A DNA stretch of 64,000 bases from Brevibacillus thermoruber 423 (GCF_000454065.1 NZ_KE695649.1:122624-186623); one strand, 5' to 3'. Positions 43,343-52,258 are shown, counted from the stretch's first letter. The notes: generated from the letters alone by a model not told the origin. Made by a program: numbers and translations.

Positions 43343-46300
43343 CCGCACATTCGCTTCGACGTGGCCGGCGCTGGCCCGGCTGCTGGCGCTCGTCTGCTGC
43401 CTGCTGGCCGTCGGCGCCCTTGCCAGGATGGACGTCGCGCTGCTTCCCGACCGCCCCCTGCCGGAGTACGTCATCACCCTGGAGGCGCCCGGTCTGTCGG
43501 CGGAAGCGGTGGACGAGTCCGTGACCCGGCCCGTGGAGGATGCCGTCCGCGAACTGGACGCCGGGGTGCACATCAGCTCCGAATCCCGGATGGGAGGGGC
43601 GACGCTCACGGTGAAGACGCCGGGGCTGCCGGACAACGGCTACAAAGAGCGGCTGGAGCGCAAACTGCAGGAGGCGGCAGCACGGCTGCCGGTAAACGGC
43701 TGGCGTCTCAGCCAGGCCAACCTGGCCGACAGACAGATCGGCCGTTACCTGCTGCACGGTGCGGACGTGCAGACGCTGGCCGACGCGGCCCGCTACGCGG
43801 TGTACGACAAGCTGGCCGCCATCCCGGGCGTGGCCCGCGTGGAGGTGGAGGACCAAAGCGTCCGGGAAGAGGTGGAGCTGGTGTTTCGCCCCTCCATGCT
43901 GCTGACCTACGGCCTGACGCCGGGGGATGTGCTGGGGCAGCTGCGCGGCGTCGGCGCGGACGAGCAGGTGGGCGCCGTCGGAACAGGCGGTGAGCGGACC
44001 TCTTTCCAGTGGACGGGCCAACTGTCGGGCCCCCAGGAGCTGGGCCAAAAGCTGATCGCCACGGAGAAGGGATACGTGCCGCTGAAAGAACTGGCCGAGG
44101 TGCGCGATTTGCGGGGGAGCAAAGGGGAGGAGGTCACGGTCTATCGCGGCGAACCGGCGGTGGGGATCAGCGTGTTCGCGACGGAAGCGGCGCAGGTTCC
44201 CGCCGTCAGGGCCGAAGTGGAGCAGGCCGTGGCCGAGTGGAACGAACAGGCAGCGGGCAGGTACACGCTGGATCCGGTGGAAGACCGGTCACAGGCGCTG
44301 ACGGCTGCGCTGCGCGACATCGGCTGGCTTGTGGCCATGGCCGCGTTGGGCGCGGCACTGATGCTCGGCGTTTCGCTCCGCAGCGCGACGGCCGCCCTGC
44401 TGACGCTGTACGCGGCGTGTCTGGCGGTGGGAGCGCTGTTGGGCGGCATGTGGCTGAGCGGTATGCCGCTGACGTTGACCTCGCTCGGCCCGGCAGCCGT
44501 CTTCGCCCTGCTGTACATCGGGGCGGGAGCGGCACTGATCCATCGGCTGGCCGGAGCGGGGCGACTGTCGCCGCTGCTCTGCCTGCGCGAGGCCCGGTCC
44601 CTGATGAAGCCGCTGCTGTTGGCCGTCGTCGTCTGTGCCGCCGGCTGGAGCGCGCTGATGGTGACCGACTTTCTCAAAGCGGCCGACCTGCCTCTCCTGT
44701 ATGACGCGCTGCCGGTTCTCCTGCTGGGGACGCTGTCCATGCTGCTGGTGTACGGGTTTATCGTGCCGGTGCAGGCCGCTCGATGGCTGCCGGACGGCGC
44801 GGCGGGCGGACGGACCGCAGAGGGGCGGCTTTCGGCGGGCAGCCTGATGGGCGGCAGAGTGGGCCGCTTCCTGAAGAACCGTTGGGAGCGCTCCGTCGAC
44901 CAGGGCTTTCTGCCGTACGGGATCACCGTGGCGCTCTCGCTGTCGGCCGTCGTGCTGCTGCATGCGTTTGTCCTGACGGAACCGTACGGGAAAATCGAAG
45001 GGCAGGAGAAGACGCTGTCGCTGGAGATGGTCAGGGGCAGCACGCTGGATGAGGCGATTCGGGCCGCCCGGACGGCGGAAGAGCGTCTTCGCGGACTGGA
45101 GGAGGTGCGCGACCTGTACACGACAGCCAGTCGAGAGCGGCTTACCTTTCATCTGAAACTGGCCGACAAGAGCCGCTGGACCCGGACGCGGACGGAACTG
45201 GAAAAAGAGCTGGACAAACGGCTGCGGGAGATCCCCGGCACCGATCCGTTTGCCCTGGTGCTCTCGGAGGACCAGAAGACGAGACTGGAGTTTACCGTAA
45301 AAGGGCCGTCCCTGCACACCGCCCGGGAGATCGCCGGGCAGATGGTCGCCTACTTGCAGGAGCTGCGGTGGACGGATGATGACGGGCGGGAGCTCATCAC
45401 CGACGAGCGCCTCGGCGAAGGCGGCACGGGGACGTATATCGCCATCCGCCCCAAACCGGAGATGCTCGTCCGCTACCGCGTGACGGAAGAGGAGATCAAG
45501 CGGCAGTTGGCCGCCTATCTCGGAAAGCAGCAGGCCGGGACCCTGCATGGAAACACCGGGGCGGTGCCGGTAACCGCCCGCTTTCCCGACAAGTGGATGG
45601 AGCACCCCGACCAGGTGAAACACATCTTGATCCGCACGCCGCAGGGAGCCGTCCGTCTGGGCGACCTGACGGAGTGGACGATTGCCGAAGAACCGCCCGT
45701 CTACCGCCGCGTCGACGGCATGTACGTGTTCAAGCTGAGCAGCGCCGTCTCCATGCCGGAGTGGATCGAGGGCTTGTCGTTCGGGATTCCGCGCAGCATG
45801 GAGGAGAAGATCACCATTCCGGAGGGCTACGCCATCCTCAATGCAAATGAATGGCGCAAGCTGGAAGAAGCGGAAGCCGACGAAAAGGACACGGCCGGAC
45901 GGGTGCTGGCGGTCGCCGGGGCGGCGGCCGCGGTGCTCCTGTTCAGCCTGCTTTTGCACCGGCGGCTGCGGGACGGGGTGGTGGCGCTCGCCCTGCTGCC
46001 CGTTTTGGCCGGAGGGGTGACGATCGGGCTGCTCTGGCTGGATCGGTCGCTCAACCTGATGGGCGTGTACGGCATCGCTGCCGCCTGCGCCGTGATGACG
46101 CAGCAGGCGCTGATCCATCTGGACGAACTGTTCCGCGCGGGCGGCGGCGCTCCGTCCGTCCTCGACGGGATTCGGGCTGGGACAGGCCGGGCGCTCCGTC
46201 CGCTGGTGTGCGTTCTGGCGGCGACGGCCGCCGCCTGTCTGCCGCTGGCGGCTGGGTGGACGGAAGGGGCCGGCCTTCACGCCTCGTTTGCCGCCGCTCT

Positions 46301-46601
46301 CTTGGCGGGCCTGCTCCTGGCCGCCTACGCCGTTCTCGTCCTCGTGCCGGCGATGCAGCACGCCGCCGAGCAGAGGCTGGCCGGCCGCGCCGGGGTGTCG
46401 CTTGCGGAACTGCGCCGCCGGCTGCATGCCTGGTGGGAAAATGAACAGGTCCGCCGCCGGGATGCGCGGGAGCAAAAACGGCAGGAAAAAGAACGATTGG
46501 CAAAGCGTGCGGAGGAGGCCGTCCCCGTACGGGACAGGCACGAGCTGACCGAGGAGGATTTTCAGCCGCTGCCGGTGACGGCGCGCGACGCCCATCCGTG
46601 A
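43335..46601 (+). CDS. Divergent RND-family efflux protein
   Basis: The 1088-residue protein has the RND layout: one N-terminal helix, a first porter domain (LPEYVITLEAPGLSAEAVDESVTRPVEDAV), a block of about five helices, a second extracytoplasmic domain and a C-terminal helix block. It is clearly an AcrB/YerP relative but strongly diverged. The fourth helix, which in AcrB holds two adjacent Asp residues for proton translocation (VDDAIVVVEN), here reads FALLYIGAGAALIHRLA and has no acidic residue. The matching C-terminal helix reads AAACAVMTQQALIHLDELF. A long charged C-terminal tail of ~60 residues follows. It is coupled to the adaptor lipoprotein gene. Confidence 0.82.
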   Translation: MSNRTFASTWPALARLLALVCCLLAVGALARMDVALLPDRPLPEYVITLEAPGLSAEAVDESVTRPVEDAVRELDAGVHISSESRMGGATLTVKTPGLPDNGYKERLERKLQEAAARLPVNGWRLSQANLADRQIGRYLLHGADVQTLADAARYAVYDKLAAIPGVARVEVEDQSVREEVELVFRPSMLLTYGLTPGDVLGQLRGVGADEQVGAVGTGGERTSFQWTGQLSGPQELGQKLIATEKGYVPLKELAEVRDLRGSKGEEVTVYRGEPAVGISVFATEAAQVPAVRAEVEQAVAEWNEQAAGRYTLDPVEDRSQALTAALRDIGWLVAMAALGAALMLGVSLRSATAALLTLYAACLAVGALLGGMWLSGMPLTLTSLGPAAVFALLYIGAGAALIHRLAGAGRLSPLLCLREARSLMKPLLLAVVVCAAGWSALMVTDFLKAADLPLLYDALPVLLLGTLSMLLVYGFIVPVQAARWLPDGAAGGRTAEGRLSAGSLMGGRVGRFLKNRWERSVDQGFLPYGITVALSLSAVVLLHAFVLTEPYGKIEGQEKTLSLEMVRGSTLDEAIRAARTAEERLRGLEEVRDLYTTASRERLTFHLKLADKSRWTRTRTELEKELDKRLREIPGTDPFALVLSEDQKTRLEFTVKGPSLHTAREIAGQMVAYLQELRWTDDDGRELITDERLGEGGTGTYIAIRPKPEMLVRYRVTEEEIKRQLAAYLGKQQAGTLHGNTGAVPVTARFPDKWMEHPDQVKHILIRTPQGAVRLGDLTEWTIAEEPPVYRRVDGMYVFKLSSAVSMPEWIEGLSFGIPRSMEEKITIPEGYAILNANEWRKLEEAEADEKDTAGRVLAVAGAAAAVLLFSLLLHRRLRDGVVALALLPVLAGGVTIGLLWLDRSLNLMGVYGIAAACAVMTQQALIHLDELFRAGGGAPSVLDGIRAGTGRALRPLVCVLAATAAACLPLAAGWTEGAGLHASFAAALLAGLLLAAYAVLVLVPAMQHAAEQRLAGRAGVSLAELRRRLHAWWENEQVRRRDAREQKRQEKERLAKRAEEAVPVRDRHELTEEDFQPLPVTARDAHP

Positions 46602-46606
46602 CATTC

Positions 46607-46622
46607 CGCGGCGTGCGCCGCG
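46607..46622. repeat. GC-rich inverted repeat after the RND gene
   Basis: CGCGGCG-TG-CGCCGCG can form a GC-rich stem, but no T run follows on either strand, so it is at best a weak terminator. Confidence 0.35.
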
Positions 46623-46630
46623 CGGGTTTC

Positions 46631-46639
46631 TGGTACAAT
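46631..46639 (+). promoter_or_regulatory. Extended -10 promoter for the VanZ-like gene
   Basis: TGG directly precedes TACAAT, 36 bases before the start codon; a -35 is not clear. Confidence 0.5.
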
Positions 46640-46674
46640 GGAAGCGGAACATTCCCCGCGAAAGGAAGAAGAGC

Positions 46675-47178
46675 GTGAAGACATTCGTACGGCTGCTGGA
46701 CGTGCTGCTGCTGGTCGCCATATTGGCCGGCTTGTACGTTTCGTCGTCCCAGCCTTACTACCAACAGGACATGCGCGGAACCATCTCCCGCTTCATCGAC
46801 GAACAAGCGGTGGGCGAACGTCTGAAGGACGTGTCGTTCCGCTACGGGAAACAGGAGATCAGCGTGGAGGAGAGCGGCACCGACGGGTTTATCGAATTTT
46901 TCCTCCGCAAAGGAACGCATTTTGCCACCTTTGCCCTGCTCGCCCTGATCGGGTACCGCGTGCTGCGCCGCTTCGCTCCGTTTGCGGTCGCCCTGCCGTG
47001 GAGCGCGTTTTTGACGCTGGCGGTTGCGGTGCTGGACGAGTGGCATCAAACCTTTACGCCGGACAGGACGGGGCAGGTGGCCGACGTGGTGCTGGATGCC
47101 AGCGGCGCGTGCATGATGCTGCTGCTGATCGTTCTCGCGAGGGTGCGGCCCGGACAAAAACGGCGTGATAAAAGATGA
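46675..47178 (+). CDS. VanZ-like membrane protein
   Basis: The 167-residue protein has an N-terminal helix, a ~50-residue extracytoplasmic loop, and three further helices with the VanZ-family core RKGTHFATFALLALIGYRVL and LDEWHQTFTPDRTGQVADVVLDASGA. VanZ-like proteins are linked to low-level teicoplanin resistance and cell-envelope functions, but most members are uncharacterised. It starts with GTG 46675 behind AAAGGAAGAA. It is probably expressed alone. Confidence 0.85.
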   Translation: MKTFVRLLDVLLLVAILAGLYVSSSQPYYQQDMRGTISRFIDEQAVGERLKDVSFRYGKQEISVEESGTDGFIEFFLRKGTHFATFALLALIGYRVLRRFAPFAVALPWSAFLTLAVAVLDEWHQTFTPDRTGQVADVVLDASGACMMLLLIVLARVRPGQKRRDKR

Positions 47179-47312
47179 GCGGCTCATCCATCCTATTACA
47201 GGGGAAACAGCGAGCCGGACACGGGCCCAAGCGCCCTTCACTCTATCGTTTTTCACCTCTGCCGGCCGGTGTGCTGCGGCAAAGAATAGGCTTTTCAGTA
47301 TTTGATTTTCTC

Positions 47313-47321
47313 TGCTATACT
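47313..47321 (+). promoter_or_regulatory. Extended -10 promoter for the S1-domain gene
   Basis: TGC precedes TATACT about 70 bases before the gene, in an A+T-rich stretch; TTTCAG 17 bases upstream is a poor -35. Confidence 0.5.
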
Positions 47322-47389
47322 TATGAAATGAGGCTTCTGGTAGAGGTTCTCTTACACTTTTGGGAAATGATAAAAGGAGTGCAAACTGA

Positions 47390-47803
47390 ATGGCAGTACA
47401 AGTGGGAAGCATCATCGAGGGAAAAGTGACAGCGATTAAACCGTTTGGGATGTTCGTAGCAGTCAGCGAAACCGAGCAGGGGCTGGTCCACATTTCCCAA
47501 GTAGCAAACGGTTTTGTAAAGGACATTAACGATCACTTTTCCGTGGGAGATCAGGTGAAGGTAAAAGTACTCTCCATTGATGATGCAGGCAAAATCTCGC
47601 TTTCGGTTCGCGCTGCACTGCCTGCGCCGGAGCGCAGCGAACGCGACGAGCGCCGCGGCGGTGGCCATCGCGGAGGAGACCGCGGAGGAAACGCAAGACG
47701 GGACAGTTCTGCTTCCTTCGAGGACAAACTGAAGCGTTGGCTGAAGCACAGCGAAGAGAACCTTGCTACCATCAACAAAAAGAACGCCAAACGCGGCTAT
47801 TAA
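47390..47803 (+). CDS. S1-domain RNA-binding protein, YabR/YugI-like
   Basis: The 137-residue protein has one N-terminal S1 domain (residues ~5-75: VGSIIEGKVTAIKPFGMFVAV...GLVHISQVA...VGDQVKVKVLSID) and an Arg/Gly-rich linker (RRGGGHRGGDRGG). A conserved C-terminal helix FEDKLKRWLKHSEENLATINKK resembles the end of B. subtilis YabR. It probably binds RNA or the ribosome. Its codon use and base composition are less GC-extreme than its neighbours, which fits a well-expressed gene. AAAGGAGTG precedes the ATG. It is not next to divIC as yabR is in Bacillus. Confidence 0.88.
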   Translation: MAVQVGSIIEGKVTAIKPFGMFVAVSETEQGLVHISQVANGFVKDINDHFSVGDQVKVKVLSIDDAGKISLSVRAALPAPERSERDERRGGGHRGGDRGGNARRDSSASFEDKLKRWLKHSEENLATINKKNAKRGY

Positions 47804-47831
47804 AGCCTTGTTGATACGGGTTTGACATATC

Positions 47832-47869
47832 GGGAAGAAGGACCGGACACCGTTCCTTCTTCCCTTTTT
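47832..47869 (+). terminator. Terminator after the S1-domain gene
   Basis: GGGAAGAAGGA and TCCTTCTTCCC form an 11-bp stem followed by five T residues. Confidence 0.93.
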
Positions 47870-47955
47870 GCATTTTCGCCATGCCCGGCAGGCGAGGGAG
47901 GCAAAGCGGGGCATCTTATGCAAAACGAACGTCATCAGGACGAGGAGGAGTCAGT

Positions 47956-48765
47956 GTGGAAACAGGAGACAAAATGGCGTGCGCGCCGTTTTTGGAGGTG
48001 CAGCCCGAACCGTCCGTCCAGCCGGGCGTCCGGCTGTACACCGTCACCTATCTCAGCCAGGGATTGCGCGTCAAAGCGCTTCTGGCTGTTCCCGATGCAG
48101 AAGCGGCGGAACTTCCGGCGCTGCTGTACTGCCGCGGCGGCATCAAGGGCGTCGGGAGGGTGAGGCCGGAGCGGATCAGCCAGATGGCGTCGTTCGGCTA
48201 CGTGGTGCTGGCTCCGCACTACCGCGGAAGCGAAGGAGGCGAGGGACGGGACGAGTTCGGCGGGGAGGACCGGCACGATGTGTTCGCCGCCTACGAGCTG
48301 CTGCACGCGATGCCGGGCGTGGACCGGGAGCGGATCAGCGTCTACGGGTTTTCCCGCGGCGGGATCATGGCGCTGCTGGCGGCGATCGAGTGTCCCGGGC
48401 TCCGCTCGGCGGTGGTGTGGGGAGGGGTCAGCGACCTGTTTCTCACCTACGAGGAGCGGGTCGACCTGCGGCGCATGCTCCGCCGCGTCGTTGGCCACCC
48501 GCGCAAGCAGCCGGAGGCGTACCGCTGGCGGTCGCCCGTCTACCGGGCGGCGGAGATCGCCTGCCCGGTGCTGATCATTCACGGGACAGAGGACCAAAAC
48601 GTGGGGGTGGAGCACGCCCTTCGCCTGGCGGACGCGCTGCGGCGATACGGCAAACCCTGCGAGCTGTGGCTGGTGGAAGGAGCAAGCCACCTGTTCCAGG
48701 GAGAGCGGATGGAGACGTACACCCGGCGGATGTTTGCCTGGCTGGACGGCGTCGCCCGGGATTAA
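47956..48765 (+). CDS. Alpha/beta-hydrolase of the prolyl-oligopeptidase (S9) type
   Basis: The 269-residue protein keeps the catalytic domain of S9-like hydrolases without a propeller: an oxyanion segment LYCRGGIKG, the nucleophile elbow GFSRGG, the acid in HGTEDQNV and the histidine in ASHLFQ. The substrate (peptide, ester or lactone) is unknown. GTG 47956 follows GAGGAGGAG at good spacing. It ends tail to tail with the next gene, the two stop codons overlapping. Confidence 0.85.
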   Translation: METGDKMACAPFLEVQPEPSVQPGVRLYTVTYLSQGLRVKALLAVPDAEAAELPALLYCRGGIKGVGRVRPERISQMASFGYVVLAPHYRGSEGGEGRDEFGGEDRHDVFAAYELLHAMPGVDRERISVYGFSRGGIMALLAAIECPGLRSAVVWGGVSDLFLTYEERVDLRRMLRRVVGHPRKQPEAYRWRSPVYRAAEIACPVLIIHGTEDQNVGVEHALRLADALRRYGKPCELWLVEGASHLFQGERMETYTRRMFAWLDGVARD

Positions 48766-50597
48766 GCGCTGCCCTGCAGGGCGCGCGGCCGTATCGGGAG
48801 GGAGATGACGATTTCCGTCCCTTCTCCCACTTTGCTGAAAATGCGCATGTCGCCTCCGTGGTTTTCCACCATGCGCCGGGTAATCGGCAGCCCCAGGCCG
48901 GTGCCGTCCTCCTTGAGCGAGAAGAACGGATCGAAAATCCGGCCCAGATGCTCCGGCGGGATGCCTTCGCCGGTGTCGCGGATGTGGATGTTCACATGGG
49001 TCTCGTCCACCCTGCTTTCCACGGTGAGGACGCCGCCCTGCCGCATCGCTTCGATGCTGTTTTTCATCAGGTTGAGCAAGATCTGTTTCAACTGCTCCAC
49101 GTCCACCGGCATGCGGGTCTCCTTGTCGCAGAGGTCGACAATTTCGATGCCGTGCAGCGTCGCTTCCGCCTTCATCAGCGGGAGAATCGAATCCAGTACC
49201 TGGGCCAGCGCCACTTCCCGGTAGTTGGGCTGTGACGGCTTGGAGAGCATCAGCAGTTCCGTCACGATCCGGTTGACCCGCTCGATCTCCTGCAGGATGA
49301 GCGGCAGGTAGTGGCGGTCGCGCTCCTCGTCGGGGAGGCGCTGCTGGAGCAGTTGAATAAAGCCGTAGATGACGGTCAACGGGTTGCGGATTTCGTGGGC
49401 GGCGCCGGCCGCCAACTGGCCGACCATGGCCAGCTTTTCCGACTGGTGCAGGTACGCCTGCACCTTTTCCTGTTCCGTGATGTCGGTAAAGGTGACCATC
49501 CACCCCGCTTCCCGGTTGTACTGGTTCCGAAGCGGTACGTAGGAGACCAGCGCAGTGAACGAACTGCCGTCCTGCTTGTACAGGGTGATCTTCCGGTTTT
49601 CGAACCACGGCGCCTCGTCCGTGTCCGGCGATTGTTCCCAGACGGTGGGATCGTCGGTCTGCGGGAAGTAGTTCTTGTCCAGTTGAACCAGCTCGTTCGC
49701 CTTTTGATTGATGTGCACCCAGGCGGAGTGATAGTGGCGGGTGATCACCCCGACCGGCAGCGAGTTCAGGATCTGCTCGCGCACGTTTTTCTCCTCTTCC
49801 AGGACCAGGCGGCGGGCTTCATCCTGCTGAAACAGGCGGGCGATGTTGCTCGACATCCGGTTGAACTCCTGCGCCAGCTCGTAAAACTCATCCCGGGTGC
49901 TGTAGATGATCTGCTGCCCGAACGTGCCTTTGGACACTTCGCGCACCTGCCGGATCAGCGATTGGATCGGCCGGAGCAGCTCTTTGCGGAAGTAGAACGT
50001 GCAGAACAGTCCGAACAGGATGGCGGCCACGGAGACTGAATAGGTGAGGATCAGGGAGACTTTCAGGCTCTCGTTGGTCCGCTGAAACTCCTTGTTCGTC
50101 TGGAACTCCAGCCGGTTGAGCGAAAAGGTGAGCTGCTTTTCCAGCTTGTCGATACGCGGCTGCACTTCCTGGGAGAGGACGTAGCTGACCGCCTCCACGT
50201 TGTTGGCTTTCAGCAGCGGGTTGATTTTGTTCAAGAACAGAAAATCCAGTTCGCTGATCGATTCGATGATGGCAAACAGGTCGCTGTTGGCGTCCGTCTT
50301 GGGGATGGATTCGAAGCGGGACGTGTCGATCAGGTTGGTGTAGTACTCGTCCAGATAGGACGGCTCCCGGGTGATGGTGTACATTTTCAGCGCGTACGTT
50401 TTCATGTACAACTGGTTTTTGACGTCAAGCAGGCCGCTCGCCTGCGGCAGCACGTTCTGCGTCAGGTGTGTCTCGTCCGTGGTGACTTTGGTCATCTGGT
50501 AGCTGAACAGCGTGGTGACACAGCCGATCAGAAGCATCATGACAAGGTAACTGAGCATCATTTTTTTCTGAAACCCCAAGTTTCGAAACGGAGACAT
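48762..50597 (-). CDS. Membrane histidine kinase with HAMP and PAS domains
   Basis: The 611-residue kinase has two membrane helices (about residues 14-36 and 185-205) enclosing a ~145-residue extracytoplasmic helical sensor domain, a HAMP linker, a PAS domain (about 265-375, with a PAC-like GWMVTFTDITEQEK), and a kinase core with His401 in AAHEIRNPLTVI and G2 box GTGLGLPITRRM. It lies 16 bases after the Med-like gene in a leftward operon and has no adjacent response regulator. The extracytoplasmic Med-like protein may present a ligand to the sensor domain, which is inferred from linkage only. Confidence 0.92.
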   Translation of the reverse strand: MSPFRNLGFQKKMMLSYLVMMLLIGCVTTLFSYQMTKVTTDETHLTQNVLPQASGLLDVKNQLYMKTYALKMYTITREPSYLDEYYTNLIDTSRFESIPKTDANSDLFAIIESISELDFLFLNKINPLLKANNVEAVSYVLSQEVQPRIDKLEKQLTFSLNRLEFQTNKEFQRTNESLKVSLILTYSVSVAAILFGLFCTFYFRKELLRPIQSLIRQVREVSKGTFGQQIIYSTRDEFYELAQEFNRMSSNIARLFQQDEARRLVLEEEKNVREQILNSLPVGVITRHYHSAWVHINQKANELVQLDKNYFPQTDDPTVWEQSPDTDEAPWFENRKITLYKQDGSSFTALVSYVPLRNQYNREAGWMVTFTDITEQEKVQAYLHQSEKLAMVGQLAAGAAHEIRNPLTVIYGFIQLLQQRLPDEERDRHYLPLILQEIERVNRIVTELLMLSKPSQPNYREVALAQVLDSILPLMKAEATLHGIEIVDLCDKETRMPVDVEQLKQILLNLMKNSIEAMRQGGVLTVESRVDETHVNIHIRDTGEGIPPEHLGRIFDPFFSLKEDGTGLGLPITRRMVENHGGDMRIFSKVGEGTEIVISLPIRPRALQGSA

Positions 50598-50613
50598 GTA
50601 GACTATCCTCCAC

Positions 50614-51612
50614 CTATTGCTGGCGATGATGAGTAAGGCGTTCAAATTCCTGCTGCATCTCGTCGCGTATCTCCGGCGGCACCATCGGGCCAAACGGGCT
50701 GAAACGGTTTACGCCCTCGGCGAGACCGTAGGTGACCTTTCCGGCGGGAAGTTTGCCGGCGGTGTACTGGGCCATGATGGTTCGGTAGCACTGCCGGACG
50801 TCCTGAATCAGCGAGGCGAGCACGTGGTTGGGTGCGATGTAGCGCTGGTCGGCGATGTAGCCGATGGCGTAGATGTCGGCCCGCTGCGCTTCCGTGATGA
50901 CCGCCAGATTGTAGCTGTCGCCGGTCGTGTAGATCACGTCCACGCCTTTGGCAATCATGCTCCGTGCGGCCCGGGTGGCACCCGCCACGTCGTTGAAATC
51001 AGGCACTTTCTCGACGATCACCTGCGTGCGCGGGCTTGTTTTCTTGACCCCCTCCTGGAAGCCTTCCCATTGATCGTACTCGGTCGGTTTGTCCGTCATG
51101 ATATAGCCGACCTTGCGGGTCTTGGTCATGGTGGCGGCCAGTTTCCCGACGAGAAAGCCGGCCGGTTTCATATCGTAGCGAATCGTCGTCTGGTTGGGAT
51201 GGACCGCTTCCCCGTTGAAGGAGACAAAACGCGTCTCCGGGTAGAAGGGAGCGACCTTGGTAAACGGCTCGGAAAAAATGACGCCGTGACCGAAGATCAG
51301 ATCGAAGCCGTTGGAGGCGTACTGCTGCGTCACGGCTGTAAGCTGGTCCGGCTTCAGATTGCTGGCGACTTCCAGGGAAAACCCGTACGTTTTCTTCAAT
51401 TCCGTCAGGCTCTCCAGCGCGCTGCTGTTCCAGCCCTGATCGTACGTGGGCCCTTCCAAAAGGAGCGCCACCCGCAGCTTGTTCTTGGAACTGCCGGTTT
51501 CGTTGAACTGCTGCAGGTGTGTCATGCTGGTCATAAACTGGCTGGTGATCAAGAGGAGCAGGGCGATGACCAGGCCCACGAACAGGGCGGAAAACGGCTG
51601 CAGTTTGGGCAT
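50614..51612 (-). CDS. BMP-family Med-like extracytoplasmic binding protein
   Basis: The 332-residue protein has one N-terminal membrane helix or uncleaved signal (LFVGLVIALLLLITSQFM) without a lipobox. The binding-protein fold of the BMP/PnrA family includes LRVALLLEGPTYDQGW, FDLIFGHGVIFSE, DMKPAGFLVGKLAA, VIYTTGDSYNLAVI and YAIGYIADQR. Its sequence resembles B. subtilis Med, a positive regulator of comK, more than nucleoside-binding BmpA proteins. No transporter genes accompany it; instead a sensor kinase follows. GGGAGG precedes ATG 51612. Confidence 0.88.
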   Translation of the reverse strand: MPKLQPFSALFVGLVIALLLLITSQFMTSMTHLQQFNETGSSKNKLRVALLLEGPTYDQGWNSSALESLTELKKTYGFSLEVASNLKPDQLTAVTQQYASNGFDLIFGHGVIFSEPFTKVAPFYPETRFVSFNGEAVHPNQTTIRYDMKPAGFLVGKLAATMTKTRKVGYIMTDKPTEYDQWEGFQEGVKKTSPRTQVIVEKVPDFNDVAGATRAARSMIAKGVDVIYTTGDSYNLAVITEAQRADIYAIGYIADQRYIAPNHVLASLIQDVRQCYRTIMAQYTAGKLPAGKVTYGLAEGVNRFSPFGPMVPPEIRDEMQQEFERLTHHRQQ

Positions 51613-51641
51613 GACTCGTTCCTCCCGAAAAAACAAACGTA

Positions 51642-51670
51642 ATTGAACACACTTCTACAGTACAGGCCAA
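51642..51670 (-). promoter_or_regulatory. Candidate promoter of the Med-like/kinase operon
   Basis: Read leftward, TTGGCC and TTCAAT are spaced by 17 bases, 30 bases before the Med-like start codon. Confidence 0.45.
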
Positions 51671-51682
51671 AAATCCTTCCTT

Positions 51683-51723
51683 TGGAAAAAAGAAGAAAGC
51701 CCGGCGCAAAATGGCGCGGGCTT
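51683..51723 (-). terminator. Terminator after the tandem-repeat protein gene
   Basis: AAGCCCGCGC and GCGCCGGGCTT pair with one bulge; read leftward the stem is followed by TCTTCTTTTTT. Confidence 0.85.
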
Positions 51724-51745
51724 GGCGATACGTTTGACCTATTAA

Positions 51746-52219
51746 CTAGAAGCGATGGCCCCGGTGCAGCGCGTTCTGGTTTTCCGTCGCATGTGCGGCG
51801 TGAGGAGCCAGCGGAACGGGCGAGTACGGAGCGGCGTAAGGGTTGTGGTACTGGTTCAGCGACTGCAGCGCTGCGGGGGAGATGTGCCCCTGGAAGACGA
51901 GAGCGGCAGGGGATACCTGGTTGTTGAAGGCCGTCGTCTTTTCGTTGTAGGGAAGCGGGTTGACGTTGACGTACGCCTGCCCCCCTTGGGCGGGAGCGGG
52001 ACTCGGGTATGAGCCGAGCGACTGGATCGCCTGCGGGGGAATTTGCCCGTGGAAGGCAAGAGCGGCGGGAGAAACCTGATTGTGGTAGGCCGTCATCTGT
52101 TCAGAGTAGGCGGGATGGCTGATGTACGCCTGCCGTGTCCCTTCGGGGGAAGGCTGCGGCAGGGGGAAAAACGGCGCCTGCTCGGGGCGGGCGTAGGGCG
52201 AGTATTGATTGTGCTGCAT
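51746..52219 (-). CDS. Tyr/Pro/Gln-rich protein with two tandem repeats, unknown function
   Basis: I do not recognise this 157-residue protein. It is low in charge, rich in Ala, Pro, Gln, Tyr, Asn and His, and has no Cys, Trp, signal peptide or membrane helix. Two ~44-residue repeats (30-72 and 81-125) share the core NQVSPAAL, then F, then a short step to QSL. Such composition is common in spore-coat, exosporium or surface-adhesive proteins, so a structural role is possible but unproven. ATG 52219 has GGAGGAG upstream; an in-frame ATG 17 codons earlier has none. A proper terminator follows, so the gene is real and monocistronic. Confidence 0.7.
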   Translation of the reverse strand: MQHNQYSPYARPEQAPFFPLPQPSPEGTRQAYISHPAYSEQMTAYHNQVSPAALAFHGQIPPQAIQSLGSYPSPAPAQGGQAYVNVNPLPYNEKTTAFNNQVSPAALVFQGHISPAALQSLNQYHNPYAAPYSPVPLAPHAAHATENQNALHRGHRF

Positions 52220-52236
52220 CGTTGCATCTCCTCCGA

Positions 52237-52258
52237 TAAGATTCGTGTAAGATTCGTC
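52237..52258. repeat. Tandem 11-base direct repeat before the repeat-protein gene
   Basis: TAAGATTCGTG is followed at once by TAAGATTCGTC, about 18 bases before the start codon of the leftward gene, so it is in its promoter or leader. Confidence 0.5.
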
